From Bacteroidales bacterium (GTDB lineage Bacteria; Bacteroidota; Bacteroidia; Bacteroidales; Muribaculaceae), in contig CAADVV010000036.1 of NCBI GenBank assembly GCA_900752535.1, positions 1 through 20,856 on the forward strand: 20,856 bases of DNA, in the 5' to 3' direction. The translations under genes and the position numbers were made by a program. How positions within the stretch are numbered: position 1 is the stretch's first letter; every line of letters begins with the position of its first letter. The notes under the pieces are model-generated. The model was not told the DNA's origin. It did not search any database and saw only the letters and a list, made by a program, of their open reading frames with translations. Positions 1-7,904 of the stretch are shown here, in pieces.

Positions 1-2398
1 CCCCGCCACCCGTGAGCCGGTAAAAGTCAACGTCGAAATCATCGCCGACAACTATGACCCAGACCTGGTGAAACGCTATGTCACGGGCGGCGCCTCAAAC
101 ATGGCTGTCTCTCCCTCGGGCGACGAAGTGGCCATCGTGCTCCGCGGCGACATCTATGTCACCTCGACAAAATACAAGACCACAAAGCGCATAACCGACA
201 CCCCGGCTCAGGAGCGCTGCGTCAGCTTCAGCCCCGACGGCAAGACGCTCGTCTATGACAGCGACCGCGACGGCTACTGGCAGCTTTTCACGGCCAAAGC
301 CAAGAACCCTGACGAGAAACAGTTTGCCTATGCCACCGACATCGTCGAGACTCCGCTATACAAGTGTGAGACCTCAGCCCAGCAGCCCGAATTCAGTCCC
401 GACGGTAAAAAAGTAGCTTTCCTCGAAGACCGCACGACACTGCGCGTGATTGACCTCGACACCAAGAAGGTCACGACAGCCCTCGACGGCAAATATAACT
501 ATTCATACACAGACGGCGACATATCATTCAGCTGGAGCCCGGACAGCAAATGGCTGCTCATCAACTATATCGGTGTGGGCGGATGGAACAACCAGGACAT
601 CGCCCTGGTCAAGGCCGACGGCTCTGAAGTTGTCGACCTGACAGAGAGCGGATACACCGACTCGGGTGCCAAATGGGTTCTCGGAGGTGAAGGTCTGATT
701 TATGCCAGTTCAAAATACGGCATGAAGAGCCAGGCAAGCTGGGGCAACCAGTCTGACGTCATATTGATGGCCCTGACGCCCGAAGCATGGGACCGCTTCA
801 ATATGACCGAAGAGGAAGCCGACATGGCCGACAAAGCCAAAGAAGAGGCTGACAAGGCCAAGAGCGACGACAAAAAAGGCGACAAGAAAAAGTCAAAGAA
901 AGACAAAAAGGACAAAAAAGGCAAAGACGCCAAAGAGGAGAAGAAAGACATAGAGTTTGACCTTGACAACCGCGAATACCGCACCGTCAGACTGACCGGA
1001 AACTCAACCGGCCTGGTTGACTATGTCATGTCTCCCAAAGGCGACAAACTCTATTATGTCGCACCGTCTGCCGAAGGGAAATACAATCTCTATGTCCGCA
1101 ATCTGCGCGACGACGCCACCTCGGTACTGGCTCCGGGCGTTTCGGGCGGAATGCTGACCGACGCCAAGGGCGAAAATCTGTTTGTGTTCTCAGGCTACGG
1201 CATCCAGAAAATCAATGCCGATTCGGGCAAAGCTGACGCTGTCGAATTCGAGGCTCTCTACGACCGCCGTCCCTCGCTTGAGCGCGAGTATATCTACGAC
1301 CACATGCTCCGTCAGGTCAACGACAAGTTCTATGACAAAAACCTCCACGGCGTCGACTGGAAATATTATGGCGACCACTACCGCCGCTTCCTCCCCTACA
1401 TCAACAACAACCGTGACTTCGCTGCCCTGCTGAGCGAAATCCTCGGCGAGCTTAACGCATCACACACCGGCGGACGCTCGGGCGCTCCCGGCGTCCGGAT
1501 GTCAACTGCATCACTCGGCGCATATTTTGACGAAGCCTATGACGGCGACGGTCTGAAAGTGACCGAAGTCATTGCCCGCGGACCGCTCTCGACCAAAGAG
1601 GCCGGCATCAAGGCAGGCGACGTCATCACCGCCATCGACGGCAACGCAATCGCACCTCACGCCGACTACAACGCCCTTCTCGAAGGCAAGTCAGGCAAAA
1701 AGACCCGTCTGAGCGTCACCAAAGCCGACGGCTCGAAAAAAGAGGTCTATGTCCGTCCCATCAGCGAATATGGGCTGAGCAACCTGCTCTATCGCCGCTG
1801 GGTTGAGCGCAACGAGAAGATGGTCGACAGCCTCTCGGGCGGCCGCATCGCCTATGTCCACATCGAAGGCATGGACAACCCCAGTTTCCGCACTGTCTAT
1901 GACAAACTTCTCGGCAAATATCGCAACCGCGAAGCCGTGGTTGTCGATACGCGCTATAACGGCGGCGGATGGCTCCACAACGATGTTGCCCTGCTGCTGA
2001 GCGGCAAGGAATATGTACGCTTCACTCCGCGCGGCCGCTATATCGGATCCGAGCCGTTCTCACAGTGGACCAAACCGTCGGCCATGCTCGTAAACGAGAG
2101 CAACTACAGCGACGCCCACGGCACACCGTTTGTCTATCAGACACTCGGCATCGGCGACATTGTAGGTGCACCCGTGCCAGGAACCATGACCGCCGTATGG
2201 TGGGAGACCCAGATTGACCCGTCGATTATTTTCGGCATACCTCAGGTGACCAGTCAGAACATGAAAGGCGAAGTGCTTGAGAACAAACAGCTCAATCCCG
2301 ACATCGTGGTCTACAATGCTCCTGCCGATATCCTCGAAGGCCATGACGCCCAGATAGAGGCTGCTGTCAAATCGCTGATGAAGAAGATTACCAAATAA
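1..2398 (+). CDS. Tricorn-like S41 protease, 5'-truncated by the window edge
   Basis: This is a large protease of the tricorn/S41 type, which degrades peptides. The reading frame is open back to base 2, so the start lies outside the window; the GTG at 68 is internal. In order one sees beta-propeller repeats with SFSPDG, EFSPDG and SWSPDS motifs (about 225-560), a Lys/Asp/Glu-rich linker (about 820-955), further propeller sequence, a PDZ domain (about 1510-1750, with GIKAGDVI), and the S41 core. Residues matching the tricorn catalytic set are visible: Ser-His in NASHTGG (codons 1460-1465), the nucleophile Ser-Asp in NYSDAH (Ser codon 2108-2110), and Glu in VLEN followed by NPDI near the end. 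All catalytic positions look intact. Export is likely for Bacteroidota members, but the N-terminus is not visible. The family call is firm; the substrate is unknown. Confidence 0.93.
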   Translation, partial: PATREPVKVNVEIIADNYDPDLVKRYVTGGASNMAVSPSGDEVAIVLRGDIYVTSTKYKTTKRITDTPAQERCVSFSPDGKTLVYDSDRDGYWQLFTAKAKNPDEKQFAYATDIVETPLYKCETSAQQPEFSPDGKKVAFLEDRTTLRVIDLDTKKVTTALDGKYNYSYTDGDISFSWSPDSKWLLINYIGVGGWNNQDIALVKADGSEVVDLTESGYTDSGAKWVLGGEGLIYASSKYGMKSQASWGNQSDVILMALTPEAWDRFNMTEEEADMADKAKEEADKAKSDDKKGDKKKSKKDKKDKKGKDAKEEKKDIEFDLDNREYRTVRLTGNSTGLVDYVMSPKGDKLYYVAPSAEGKYNLYVRNLRDDATSVLAPGVSGGMLTDAKGENLFVFSGYGIQKINADSGKADAVEFEALYDRRPSLEREYIYDHMLRQVNDKFYDKNLHGVDWKYYGDHYRRFLPYINNNRDFAALLSEILGELNASHTGGRSGAPGVRMSTASLGAYFDEAYDGDGLKVTEVIARGPLSTKEAGIKAGDVITAIDGNAIAPHADYNALLEGKSGKKTRLSVTKADGSKKEVYVRPISEYGLSNLLYRRWVERNEKMVDSLSGGRIAYVHIEGMDNPSFRTVYDKLLGKYRNREAVVVDTRYNGGGWLHNDVALLLSGKEYVRFTPRGRYIGSEPFSQWTKPSAMLVNESNYSDAHGTPFVYQTLGIGDIVGAPVPGTMTAVWWETQIDPSIIFGIPQVTSQNMKGEVLENKQLNPDIVVYNAPADILEGHDAQIEAAVKSLMKKITK

Positions 2399-2426
2399 TC
2401 ACTCCGCATCATAACATATCCTCAGA

Positions 2427-2461
2427 GAGGGATGCTCCTTGCCGGGGCGTCCCTCATTTTT
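2427..2461 (+). terminator. Intrinsic terminator after the tricorn-like gene
   Basis: A 12-bp stem pairs 2427-2438 with 2444-2455 around a 5-nt loop (TTGCC). Two of the pairs are G-T wobbles. The stem is followed by ATTTTT at 2456-2461. It lies 28 nt after the protease stop codon and separates that gene from the A+T-rich region downstream. Confidence 0.9.
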
Positions 2462-3124
2462 AGTATCGGACTGAATTTAGGTAAAAATAAAGGTATAAAT
2501 GCATAAAATCAAGACAAAAGTCGTGTTAGATGAAAAATTATCACTTTATTTGCAATCTAAAAATAGGGTTTACTCGACTTGCGCAGAATAACTAAGGATA
2601 TGACTAATTACCCAATAAGAATTATAATCACTGTATGCCTGACAATAATAATATTTGCTATTGCCGGCTGCGACAGACACAGTGGAGCTTCAGAAAAACT
2701 GAATCTGGCTGAGTCCTTGATGGATTCAAAACCAGATTCGGCTCTGTCCATTCTGAATGCTGTCAATGTTGAAACGCTCAATGGTAAGAAGGATAAGGCA
2801 CGTTATGCTCTTTTGAAATCAATGGCGTTGGATAAGAATTATATTGATACCACGAGTCTCGATATTCTCCAGCCGGCCATTGACTACTATTTAAGGAAAG
2901 GTACGGCTGATGAAAAGCTGAGGACCTATTATTATCAAGGACGCATATATCAGAATCGTGAAAACAATGATTCGGCCATGCAAAGCTTCATGCGAGGCAG
3001 AGAATATTGTGGACAGGCATCGGATACTTTGACGATGGCTAATCTTTTAGTTGCGCAAGGAACGATTTTATACACGACCTATAAGTTTGATGATTTTATT
3101 AAAGTCAATCTTGAAGCGGCTGAA

Positions 3125-3151
3125 TGATATAGGGAATCGGGACGTCCTGAT
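3125..3151 (+). other. In-frame TGA with a small hairpin just downstream
   Basis: The TGA at 3125-3127 interrupts an otherwise open frame (LEAAE, stop, YRESGRPDY). A single transition would restore Trp (TGG) or Arg (CGA). Eight nt after it, 3136-3141 can pair with 3146-3151 (6 bp, one G-T) around the loop ACGT. The hairpin is short and lacks the features expected of a bacterial selenocysteine element, so a plain nonsense mutation is the simpler reading. Confidence 0.6.
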
Positions 3152-3829
3152 TATGAAATATTAAGCCTTGCCAATGTTTTGGATGGCAGTATTCTGAACG
3201 GTGATAAGAATCTTGCTGACAGTATAATGTCAATCGCTCAGGACAAGATTAATAAAAACCACGAATTAAGTTCTGCCATTGCACCTTATGTATTATCATA
3301 CGTAGTCAAATTTGGAACTAAAGAGGATGTCAGTAGCATTATGGGTTATTACAATTCCGTGGATAGTATTGACGATTCTACTAAGATGAGCGTAGGGATG
3401 GCTTATTGCAAAATTGGGGATGTATTTAATGCAAAGCGTTTTTTGGATGCGATTCCCTCAACATCTGAAGTAAGAACAACATTAAAATATTTAGCTATTA
3501 AGTCTGATGTTTTGGAACAGAGTGGAGATTTTGCTGGTGCGTTGGAGGCATACCGAATTTTTTCCACCACGCTTGATTCTATCCATCTTAATATATTTTC
3601 CCATGATTTGTTGTTTGCGAAAGAACGTCATGAGATGGAGAAATCCAACCTTCTGAAGCTCCAGAAGAGGGATCGGTTTATTTGGCTGAGCCTATGCGTG
3701 GCGTTTGTGTTGCTAATAATTATTGGATACATATATTATCGTTATCGATTAAGTAGGGCAAAGAACTTATTGGAAGAACAAGAAAATGAAAGGCTACAAC
3801 TTGAACAGGAGAATCTAAAAAAAGAAAAC

Positions 3830-3955
3830 GAAAATCTTGAGCTGAGAAATCATCAGGCCGAGCTTGAGAAGCAGAATCTTCAACAGACGAATGAGAAACT
3901 TGAATTGGAGAGACATAATGCCGTTCTTGAAAAGCAAAAAGCCGAACTGGAATGT
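3830..3955 (+). repeat. Two 63-nt tandem coding repeats in the coiled coil
   Basis: Units 3830-3892 and 3893-3955 encode 21 residues each, that is three heptads: ENLELRNHQAELEKQ... and EKLELERHNAVLEKQ.... The DNA is degenerate but clearly related. This suggests that the coiled-coil rod grew by in-frame duplication. The flanking sequence has weaker repeats of the same Glu/Leu/Gln kind. Confidence 0.65.
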
Positions 3956-4575
3956 GAGCGTCAGTCACTGGCTGCGGAGAACCTCCGTCTTAAAATTGAA
4001 CAATTAGAGGTTGAAAGCACATCCCTTAAAGAAATTCTGAACAAGAGAAAAGATCTTGCCAAGCCCATAGAAGAGGCTATCAAGATCAGGATTGAAATGT
4101 TAAATGGTCTGTTGGCCGCGCAGATTACTGATAACAATGCTTACGCTAAATCCTACGGAGACTGGAAAGACAAGCTTATTCAAGATAAGGATGAGTTTAT
4201 GAATACGACTCGCCTTGCATTCAAAGCATCTCATCCGAGGTTCATTGAATATTTAGAAGACCACGGACTGACCGAATCGGAAATCAACTATGTCTGCCTT
4301 TACGCTATTGGTCTCCGGGGAAAAGAGGCCGGGGAATATATGCAGTTGAAACGTCATTACAACATTAGTAGTGAGATAAGAAGTAAACTGGGACTTAGTG
4401 AACACAATACGAATATTGGAATCTATGTCCGACATCTCATGAAAGACCTATAGTTATACTATAATCTTACCCCTGTGTTAAACTTTCAATCTCCGTGCGC
4501 CAAAATACTGTCAGCACGCAATCGCAATTCGTTCATTAGCAGTCACATAAAAATCTAAGCCGTTAAACTTTTTAT

Positions 4576-4607
4576 CTTGCATGTAAACATCAGGTGTTGT
4601 AAATTTA
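4576..4607 (+). promoter_or_regulatory. Candidate Bacteroidota promoter for the FISUMP-like gene
   Basis: CTTG (4576-4579) lies 20 nt before TAAATTTA (4600-4607). Each element has one mismatch to the TTTG / TAnnTTTG consensus. The expected transcription start, a few bases after 4607, leaves a leader of about 15 nt before ATG 4628. It would drive the two exported-protein genes together. Confidence 0.5.
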
Positions 4608-4627
4608 CCTAAAATAATAAATAATAC

Positions 4628-5623
4628 ATGTACGATATGAGAACAGGCTTACTAATTTCAGTAATTTCAGTAATAGCACCTGCTATAGGACTGCCGCTGA
4701 AAACATTTGCAGATGAACCGCAGCCACCTGCTCCCAGCGAACCGGACGGAATCATCGGAGGACATGAATATGTGGATCTGGGCCTTCCAAGCGGCACATT
4801 ATGGGCTACCTATAATGTAGGTGCGACTTCTCCTTATGAAAAGGGTCTATACTTTGCATGGGGAGAAACAGAGCCTCGCGAAGACTTCTCATGGGAAAGC
4901 TACAAGTTCTTTGAAGGGTATGAAGCGGATCCCAATAAGGGTTCATGGGCCGTTCTTGAGAACATCGGCACTGACATCTGCGGAACCGAATATGATGCGG
5001 CGCGTTATCAGTGGGGCAACGGCTGGAGGCTTCCCAATGAACAGGAACGCTATGAGCTACGGATGTTATGCTGGAACAACGGACCGTCTGAAGAAAACGG
5101 AGTCCGTGGTGTAAGGATATATGGGCCTAATGAACATAGCATATTCTTACCTGTATGCGGATTTGGTTTATGGAATGGCGAACAGGATCCATTCCATAAT
5201 ACCGATGGAGCTTACTGGACCGGTGTCGAAGATGCGGATTATGGTTATGATGGCACACCAATTGACCCCAGTAACTATGCAAAATCTTTATTGATTGATT
5301 TAAGCGGATTTACAAGTTCTAAATCAAGAAAAGCAGGTGGACTCAACATCCGTGCTGTAGTCAATCCTAAGGAGTCGGGAATTGACAATGTATTTGCAGA
5401 CAATGAGAAAGTTCGATTGATCTACCGCTGTGGTTGTATTCATGTCTCTGGCAACCATTCCGAAGGTTTGATAAAGGTATTTGACCTTTCCGGGAGAATG
5501 ACTTATTCGGGTTCCGTCGTGGACGGCACTTGTCAGTTGCCGGAACTGGCTGACGGCGTATACCTCATTTCATATGCCAATAAGGGAAACATAATAACAA
5601 CTCAAAAATTAACAATCAAATAA
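4628..5623 (+). CDS. Secreted FISUMP-like protein with sorting-like C-terminus
   Basis: This 331-residue exported protein resembles the Fibrobacter succinogenes major paralogous (FISUMP) domain proteins common in Bacteroidales. Motifs seen are HEYVDLGLPSGTLWATYNVG, YFAWGETEP, WGNGWRLPNEQE, SIFLPVCGFG and the closing NIRAVV. A signal peptide occupies the first 27-30 residues, with probable cleavage after TFA; ATG 4637 is an equally plausible start. The last 75 or so residues (IKVFDLSGRM, then LADGVYLISY and KLTIK) look like a type A C-terminal sorting domain, so secretion by a type IX-like route or surface attachment is inferred. No catalytic motif is visible and the domain's function is unknown. 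The next gene starts 8 nt downstream, so the two are probably cotranscribed. Confidence 0.82.
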   Translation: MYDMRTGLLISVISVIAPAIGLPLKTFADEPQPPAPSEPDGIIGGHEYVDLGLPSGTLWATYNVGATSPYEKGLYFAWGETEPREDFSWESYKFFEGYEADPNKGSWAVLENIGTDICGTEYDAARYQWGNGWRLPNEQERYELRMLCWNNGPSEENGVRGVRIYGPNEHSIFLPVCGFGLWNGEQDPFHNTDGAYWTGVEDADYGYDGTPIDPSNYAKSLLIDLSGFTSSKSRKAGGLNIRAVVNPKESGIDNVFADNEKVRLIYRCGCIHVSGNHSEGLIKVFDLSGRMTYSGSVVDGTCQLPELADGVYLISYANKGNIITTQKLTIK

Positions 5624-5631
5624 ATCACATC

Positions 5632-6843
5632 ATGAAAAATCTCCTTCTTGCTCTGGCGAGCATCGTTTCATGTGTCCTCCCGATGACGGCGGCTTCTCCC
5701 CTGTTGCCGGAATCATGCACGGACGGCAATCGGCCTTTCACCCGTCCTCTTGATGAGATAGGCTTCTATTTCGATGGTGGCATCAAACTTCTTGACGGTG
5801 CTAAGGCCGTCGTAATATGTGGCGGTGAGACTGTGGCTACCGCCTCCCGTATGGAAGTGAGCAACTACACTTCCTCCAAAAGAACGCAAGGCACACTGGC
5901 AATCTTCTTTGACGGTCAGATTCTTCCGAAAGGAAAAGAATATACTCTACAAGTGGCCGCTGCTTCCATCGCATCTGAAACCGACGGCGCTATAAATACC
6001 GAGTTCACTCAGTCGTTCTCCGTCCCGGAAAACCTCGGCCCGGCACACTTCGATGTCGAGTATGGCGTAACCATCGCCAGAACATCGCGCTACGGAGGAG
6101 GTTTATATCCCTGCTATTGGGGCATAGAAACCGAGGCCGCCGGTGAGCCTTCGTTCACTCTGTACCGAGAAGGCGTGGCTGTCCGCGAGTTTCCCGCTTA
6201 TGTCACATGGGATTGGGATTTAGGTCAGGCATACCCCGATATTGAGGAAGAAATGTGCTTCGAGAAAGGAGTGCATTACTCTCTCGTTCTTCCGGCAGGA
6301 AGCGCGCACGCGATGTATCGCGATGATATTGTCAACGAGGAAGTAGTCCTCAACTTCATCGGTGGCTATGAGGAAACCGTTCCTCCGCTGAACTATGTAT
6401 GGTGCAGCCTGTTTACTGACCATTCTGATGTGCTGAACATTGTAACTTTCACATATGACCGCCCGGTGCGTGTCGCCGAGGGCGCAAAACTGCAACTGTG
6501 GGAAACTGTCAACAATACATTAGTCAAGGAGGCAGACGCATACCTTGACACCCAAGTTAATTGCTGGGCTGTATCAGCCGACTTCGGAGGATTTCAGATG
6601 CAACCCGAAACAGGCTATACTTTCGTGATTCCCGAAGGTGCTGTAATCGCAGAGAACGGTAATCCCGTTGTCAATCCCCGTCATGCCATTGCCCTGAACG
6701 GCAGTAGCGGCATCGAAAGTATTTCAGCCGAGAATAAGGATTGCGATGCCTCGATATATGATTTGTTCGGCAGAAAAGTACATGTTCCGCAGCCCGGAAC
6801 CATCTACATCCAATCGGGCAAAAAGATTCTGATAATGCGATAA
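5632..6843 (+). CDS. Secreted protein with Ig-like domains and a short sorting-like tail
   Basis: This 403-residue protein has a clear signal peptide (MKNLLLALASIVSC..., cleavage near TAA-SP). The body is beta-rich and reads as two or three SbsA/Ig-like modules: FYFDGGIKL with FFDGQILPKGKEYTLQV, and later FTYDRPVRVAEGAKLQLWE with GYTFVIPEGAV. It ends in IYDLFGRKV, then GTIYIQSGKKILIMR, the shortened C-terminal tail frequent in exported proteins of Muribaculaceae and relatives. It has no recognised enzymatic residues; a surface-structural or adhesive role is only a guess. It follows the FISUMP-like gene by 8 nt, and a long hairpin lies just after its stop. Codon use is closer to the rest of the chromosome than that of the upstream regulator. 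Confidence 0.78.
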   Translation: MKNLLLALASIVSCVLPMTAASPLLPESCTDGNRPFTRPLDEIGFYFDGGIKLLDGAKAVVICGGETVATASRMEVSNYTSSKRTQGTLAIFFDGQILPKGKEYTLQVAAASIASETDGAINTEFTQSFSVPENLGPAHFDVEYGVTIARTSRYGGGLYPCYWGIETEAAGEPSFTLYREGVAVREFPAYVTWDWDLGQAYPDIEEEMCFEKGVHYSLVLPAGSAHAMYRDDIVNEEVVLNFIGGYEETVPPLNYVWCSLFTDHSDVLNIVTFTYDRPVRVAEGAKLQLWETVNNTLVKEADAYLDTQVNCWAVSADFGGFQMQPETGYTFVIPEGAVIAENGNPVVNPRHAIALNGSSGIESISAENKDCDASIYDLFGRKVHVPQPGTIYIQSGKKILIMR

Positions 6844-6854
6844 CTTGAGCGCAA

Positions 6855-6899
6855 CTCCATTTACGCCCTTCGGACATCTCCGAAGGGCTGTAATTGGAG
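6855..6899. terminator. 20-bp hairpin after the exported-protein genes
   Basis: The inner stem 6865-6874 / 6879-6888 is a perfect 10 bp around CATC. An outer arm pairs 6855-6864 with 6890-6899, with one T-T mismatch and one bulged T at 6889. A T-rich stretch begins only about 7 nt later (6907-6912), so it is a terminator candidate without an adjacent U-run. It begins 12 nt after the stop codon and ends about 100 nt before the cdsA promoter. Confidence 0.6.
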
Positions 6900-7002
6900 A
6901 AGTAAAGTTTTTACTATAATCAGCCTGCCATGCTGAGTGGCAACCCGATTGTAGAGCTTTATATTGGGACAGATGGTATATATGGCCGACGCTTCGTTTT
7001 GT

Positions 7003-7033
7003 TTTGACAGCGAGTGGATTTTCGCTAAATTTG
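7003..7033 (+). promoter_or_regulatory. Strong Bacteroidota promoter for cdsA
   Basis: TTTG (7003-7006), a 19-nt spacer, and TAAATTTG (7026-7033) match both elements exactly. It lies inside the longer open frame that runs upstream from TTG 6964, and therefore argues for ATG 7042 as the cdsA start. Confidence 0.8.
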
Positions 7034-7041
7034 CCGATGTT

Positions 7042-7890
7042 ATGAAAAATCTGATTACACGCGCCATGACCGGCGCCATATATGTCGGCCTCATTATAGC
7101 CGGTATTCTCCTTGGCAATGTTGCTTTTCTTGCGCTCAGCTGTCTGCTTGCCGGGCTGGCTCTTAATGAATTCTGCCAACTGACAAAATCCGGCACTCAC
7201 GCCGGTATCGCAACAAGTCTGACGGACCTCGCCGGCGGACTGATACTCGTCACTGGCGTCAACCAGTTTGTCTGGGCACTCGGCAAGGGTTATAGTTTTC
7301 CGCTGCTGACGTTCTGGGGCGGTCTCTATCTGATATATTTCATCGCGAGACTGGTCATGCAGCTCTATCGCCGCGACGAACGGCCGCTGGCATCGCTGGC
7401 GGTGTCGATGATGGGACAGATGTATATCGCGCTCCCCATCTCGCTGATGTCGCTCATCTATTATTCCGAAGGAGGCAAGGCGCTGACTCTCGGCATGTTT
7501 GTCATGATATGGCTCAACGACACGGGCGCATATCTCGTCGGCTCACGCATCGGTCGCCGCCGCCTGTTTGAGCGCATCTCGCCCAAGAAATCGTGGGAAG
7601 GATTTTTCGGAGGCGTTGTCTTTGCTGTCGGCGCCGGATTTCTCTATCGCTATGGCTTTGCTGACTACTTTGACCATCGTTCGTGGGCTGTGATGGCAGG
7701 ATATGGACTCGTGGTAGCGGTGTTCGCCACATGGGGCGATCTGGTCGAGTCGCTGCTCAAACGCACTCTCGGCGTGAAAGACTCGGGCAATCTGCTACCG
7801 GGACACGGCGGCATCCTCGACCGTATCGACTCACTGCTGATGGTCATCCCGGCCACAGTGGTCTACCTCTGCTGCCTGCGCCTGTTCTGA
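7042..7890 (+). CDS. cdsA: Phosphatidate cytidylyltransferase
   Basis: The enzyme converts phosphatidate and CTP to CDP-diacylglycerol, the branch-point precursor of membrane phospholipids. The product is 282 residues from ATG 7042, with several hydrophobic helices as expected for this integral inner-membrane enzyme. The family signature is intact near the C-terminus (SLLKRTLGVKDSGNLLPGHG followed by GILDRIDS), and GRRRLFERISPKKSWEGFFGG precedes it. An upstream in-frame TTG at 6964 would add 26 residues (FCFDSEWIF...), but that segment contains the promoter, so it is rejected. The promoter's -7 box ends only 8 nt before the ATG, so the mRNA should have almost no leader. It converges on the antiporter gene; the stop codons are 14 nt apart. 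Confidence 0.93.
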   Translation: MKNLITRAMTGAIYVGLIIAGILLGNVAFLALSCLLAGLALNEFCQLTKSGTHAGIATSLTDLAGGLILVTGVNQFVWALGKGYSFPLLTFWGGLYLIYFIARLVMQLYRRDERPLASLAVSMMGQMYIALPISLMSLIYYSEGGKALTLGMFVMIWLNDTGAYLVGSRIGRRRLFERISPKKSWEGFFGGVVFAVGAGFLYRYGFADYFDHRSWAVMAGYGLVVAVFATWGDLVESLLKRTLGVKDSGNLLPGHGGILDRIDSLLMVIPATVVYLCCLRLF

Positions 7891-7904
7891 GGGGCGCAGC
7901 CTCC

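Larger units (their letters stand above)
2600..4453 (+). pseudogene. TPR / transmembrane / coiled-coil / HTH regulator, interrupted by an in-frame TGA
   Basis: One frame runs from ATG 2600 to TAG 4451-4453 with a single TGA at 3125-3127. Reading through it would give 617 residues. The order is: a lipoprotein-type signal ending in AIAGC (Cys about residue 26), TPR-like helices on both sides of the stop, one transmembrane segment (about residues 360-382, WLSLCVAFVLLIIIGYIYY), a Glu/Leu-rich coiled coil (about 383-475), and a C-terminal HTH-like region containing LTESEINYVCLYAIGL and YNISSEIRSKLGL. This architecture is a recurring Bacteroidota family thought to sense in the periplasm and bind DNA in the cytoplasm. 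A TTG at 2579 is an alternative start, but ATG 2600 sits better before the signal. The A+T-rich codon use differs from most neighbours. The stop may be a true mutation, a sequencing error, or a read-through site. The 3' part alone has its first in-frame ATG at 3227 and would lack the export signal. Confidence 0.8.

Noticed and set aside
2545..2553. Promoter-like TTTATTTGC upstream of the regulator gene
   Set aside because: The TA of the -7 consensus is missing and no TTTG is found at the right distance upstream.
3136..3151. Selenocysteine insertion element after the TGA
   Set aside because: The stem is only 6 bp with an ACGT loop and lacks the bulge and loop bases of known bacterial elements; it is noted only as a hairpin.
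4449..4463. Inverted repeat TATAGT/ACTATA at the end of the regulator gene
   Set aside because: It is a 6-bp A+T-rich stem with no U-run; too weak to call a terminator or operator.
6964..7041. 26-codon N-terminal extension of cdsA from TTG 6964
   Set aside because: It contains a consensus promoter (7003-7033) and ATG 7042 begins a typical CdsA N-terminus.
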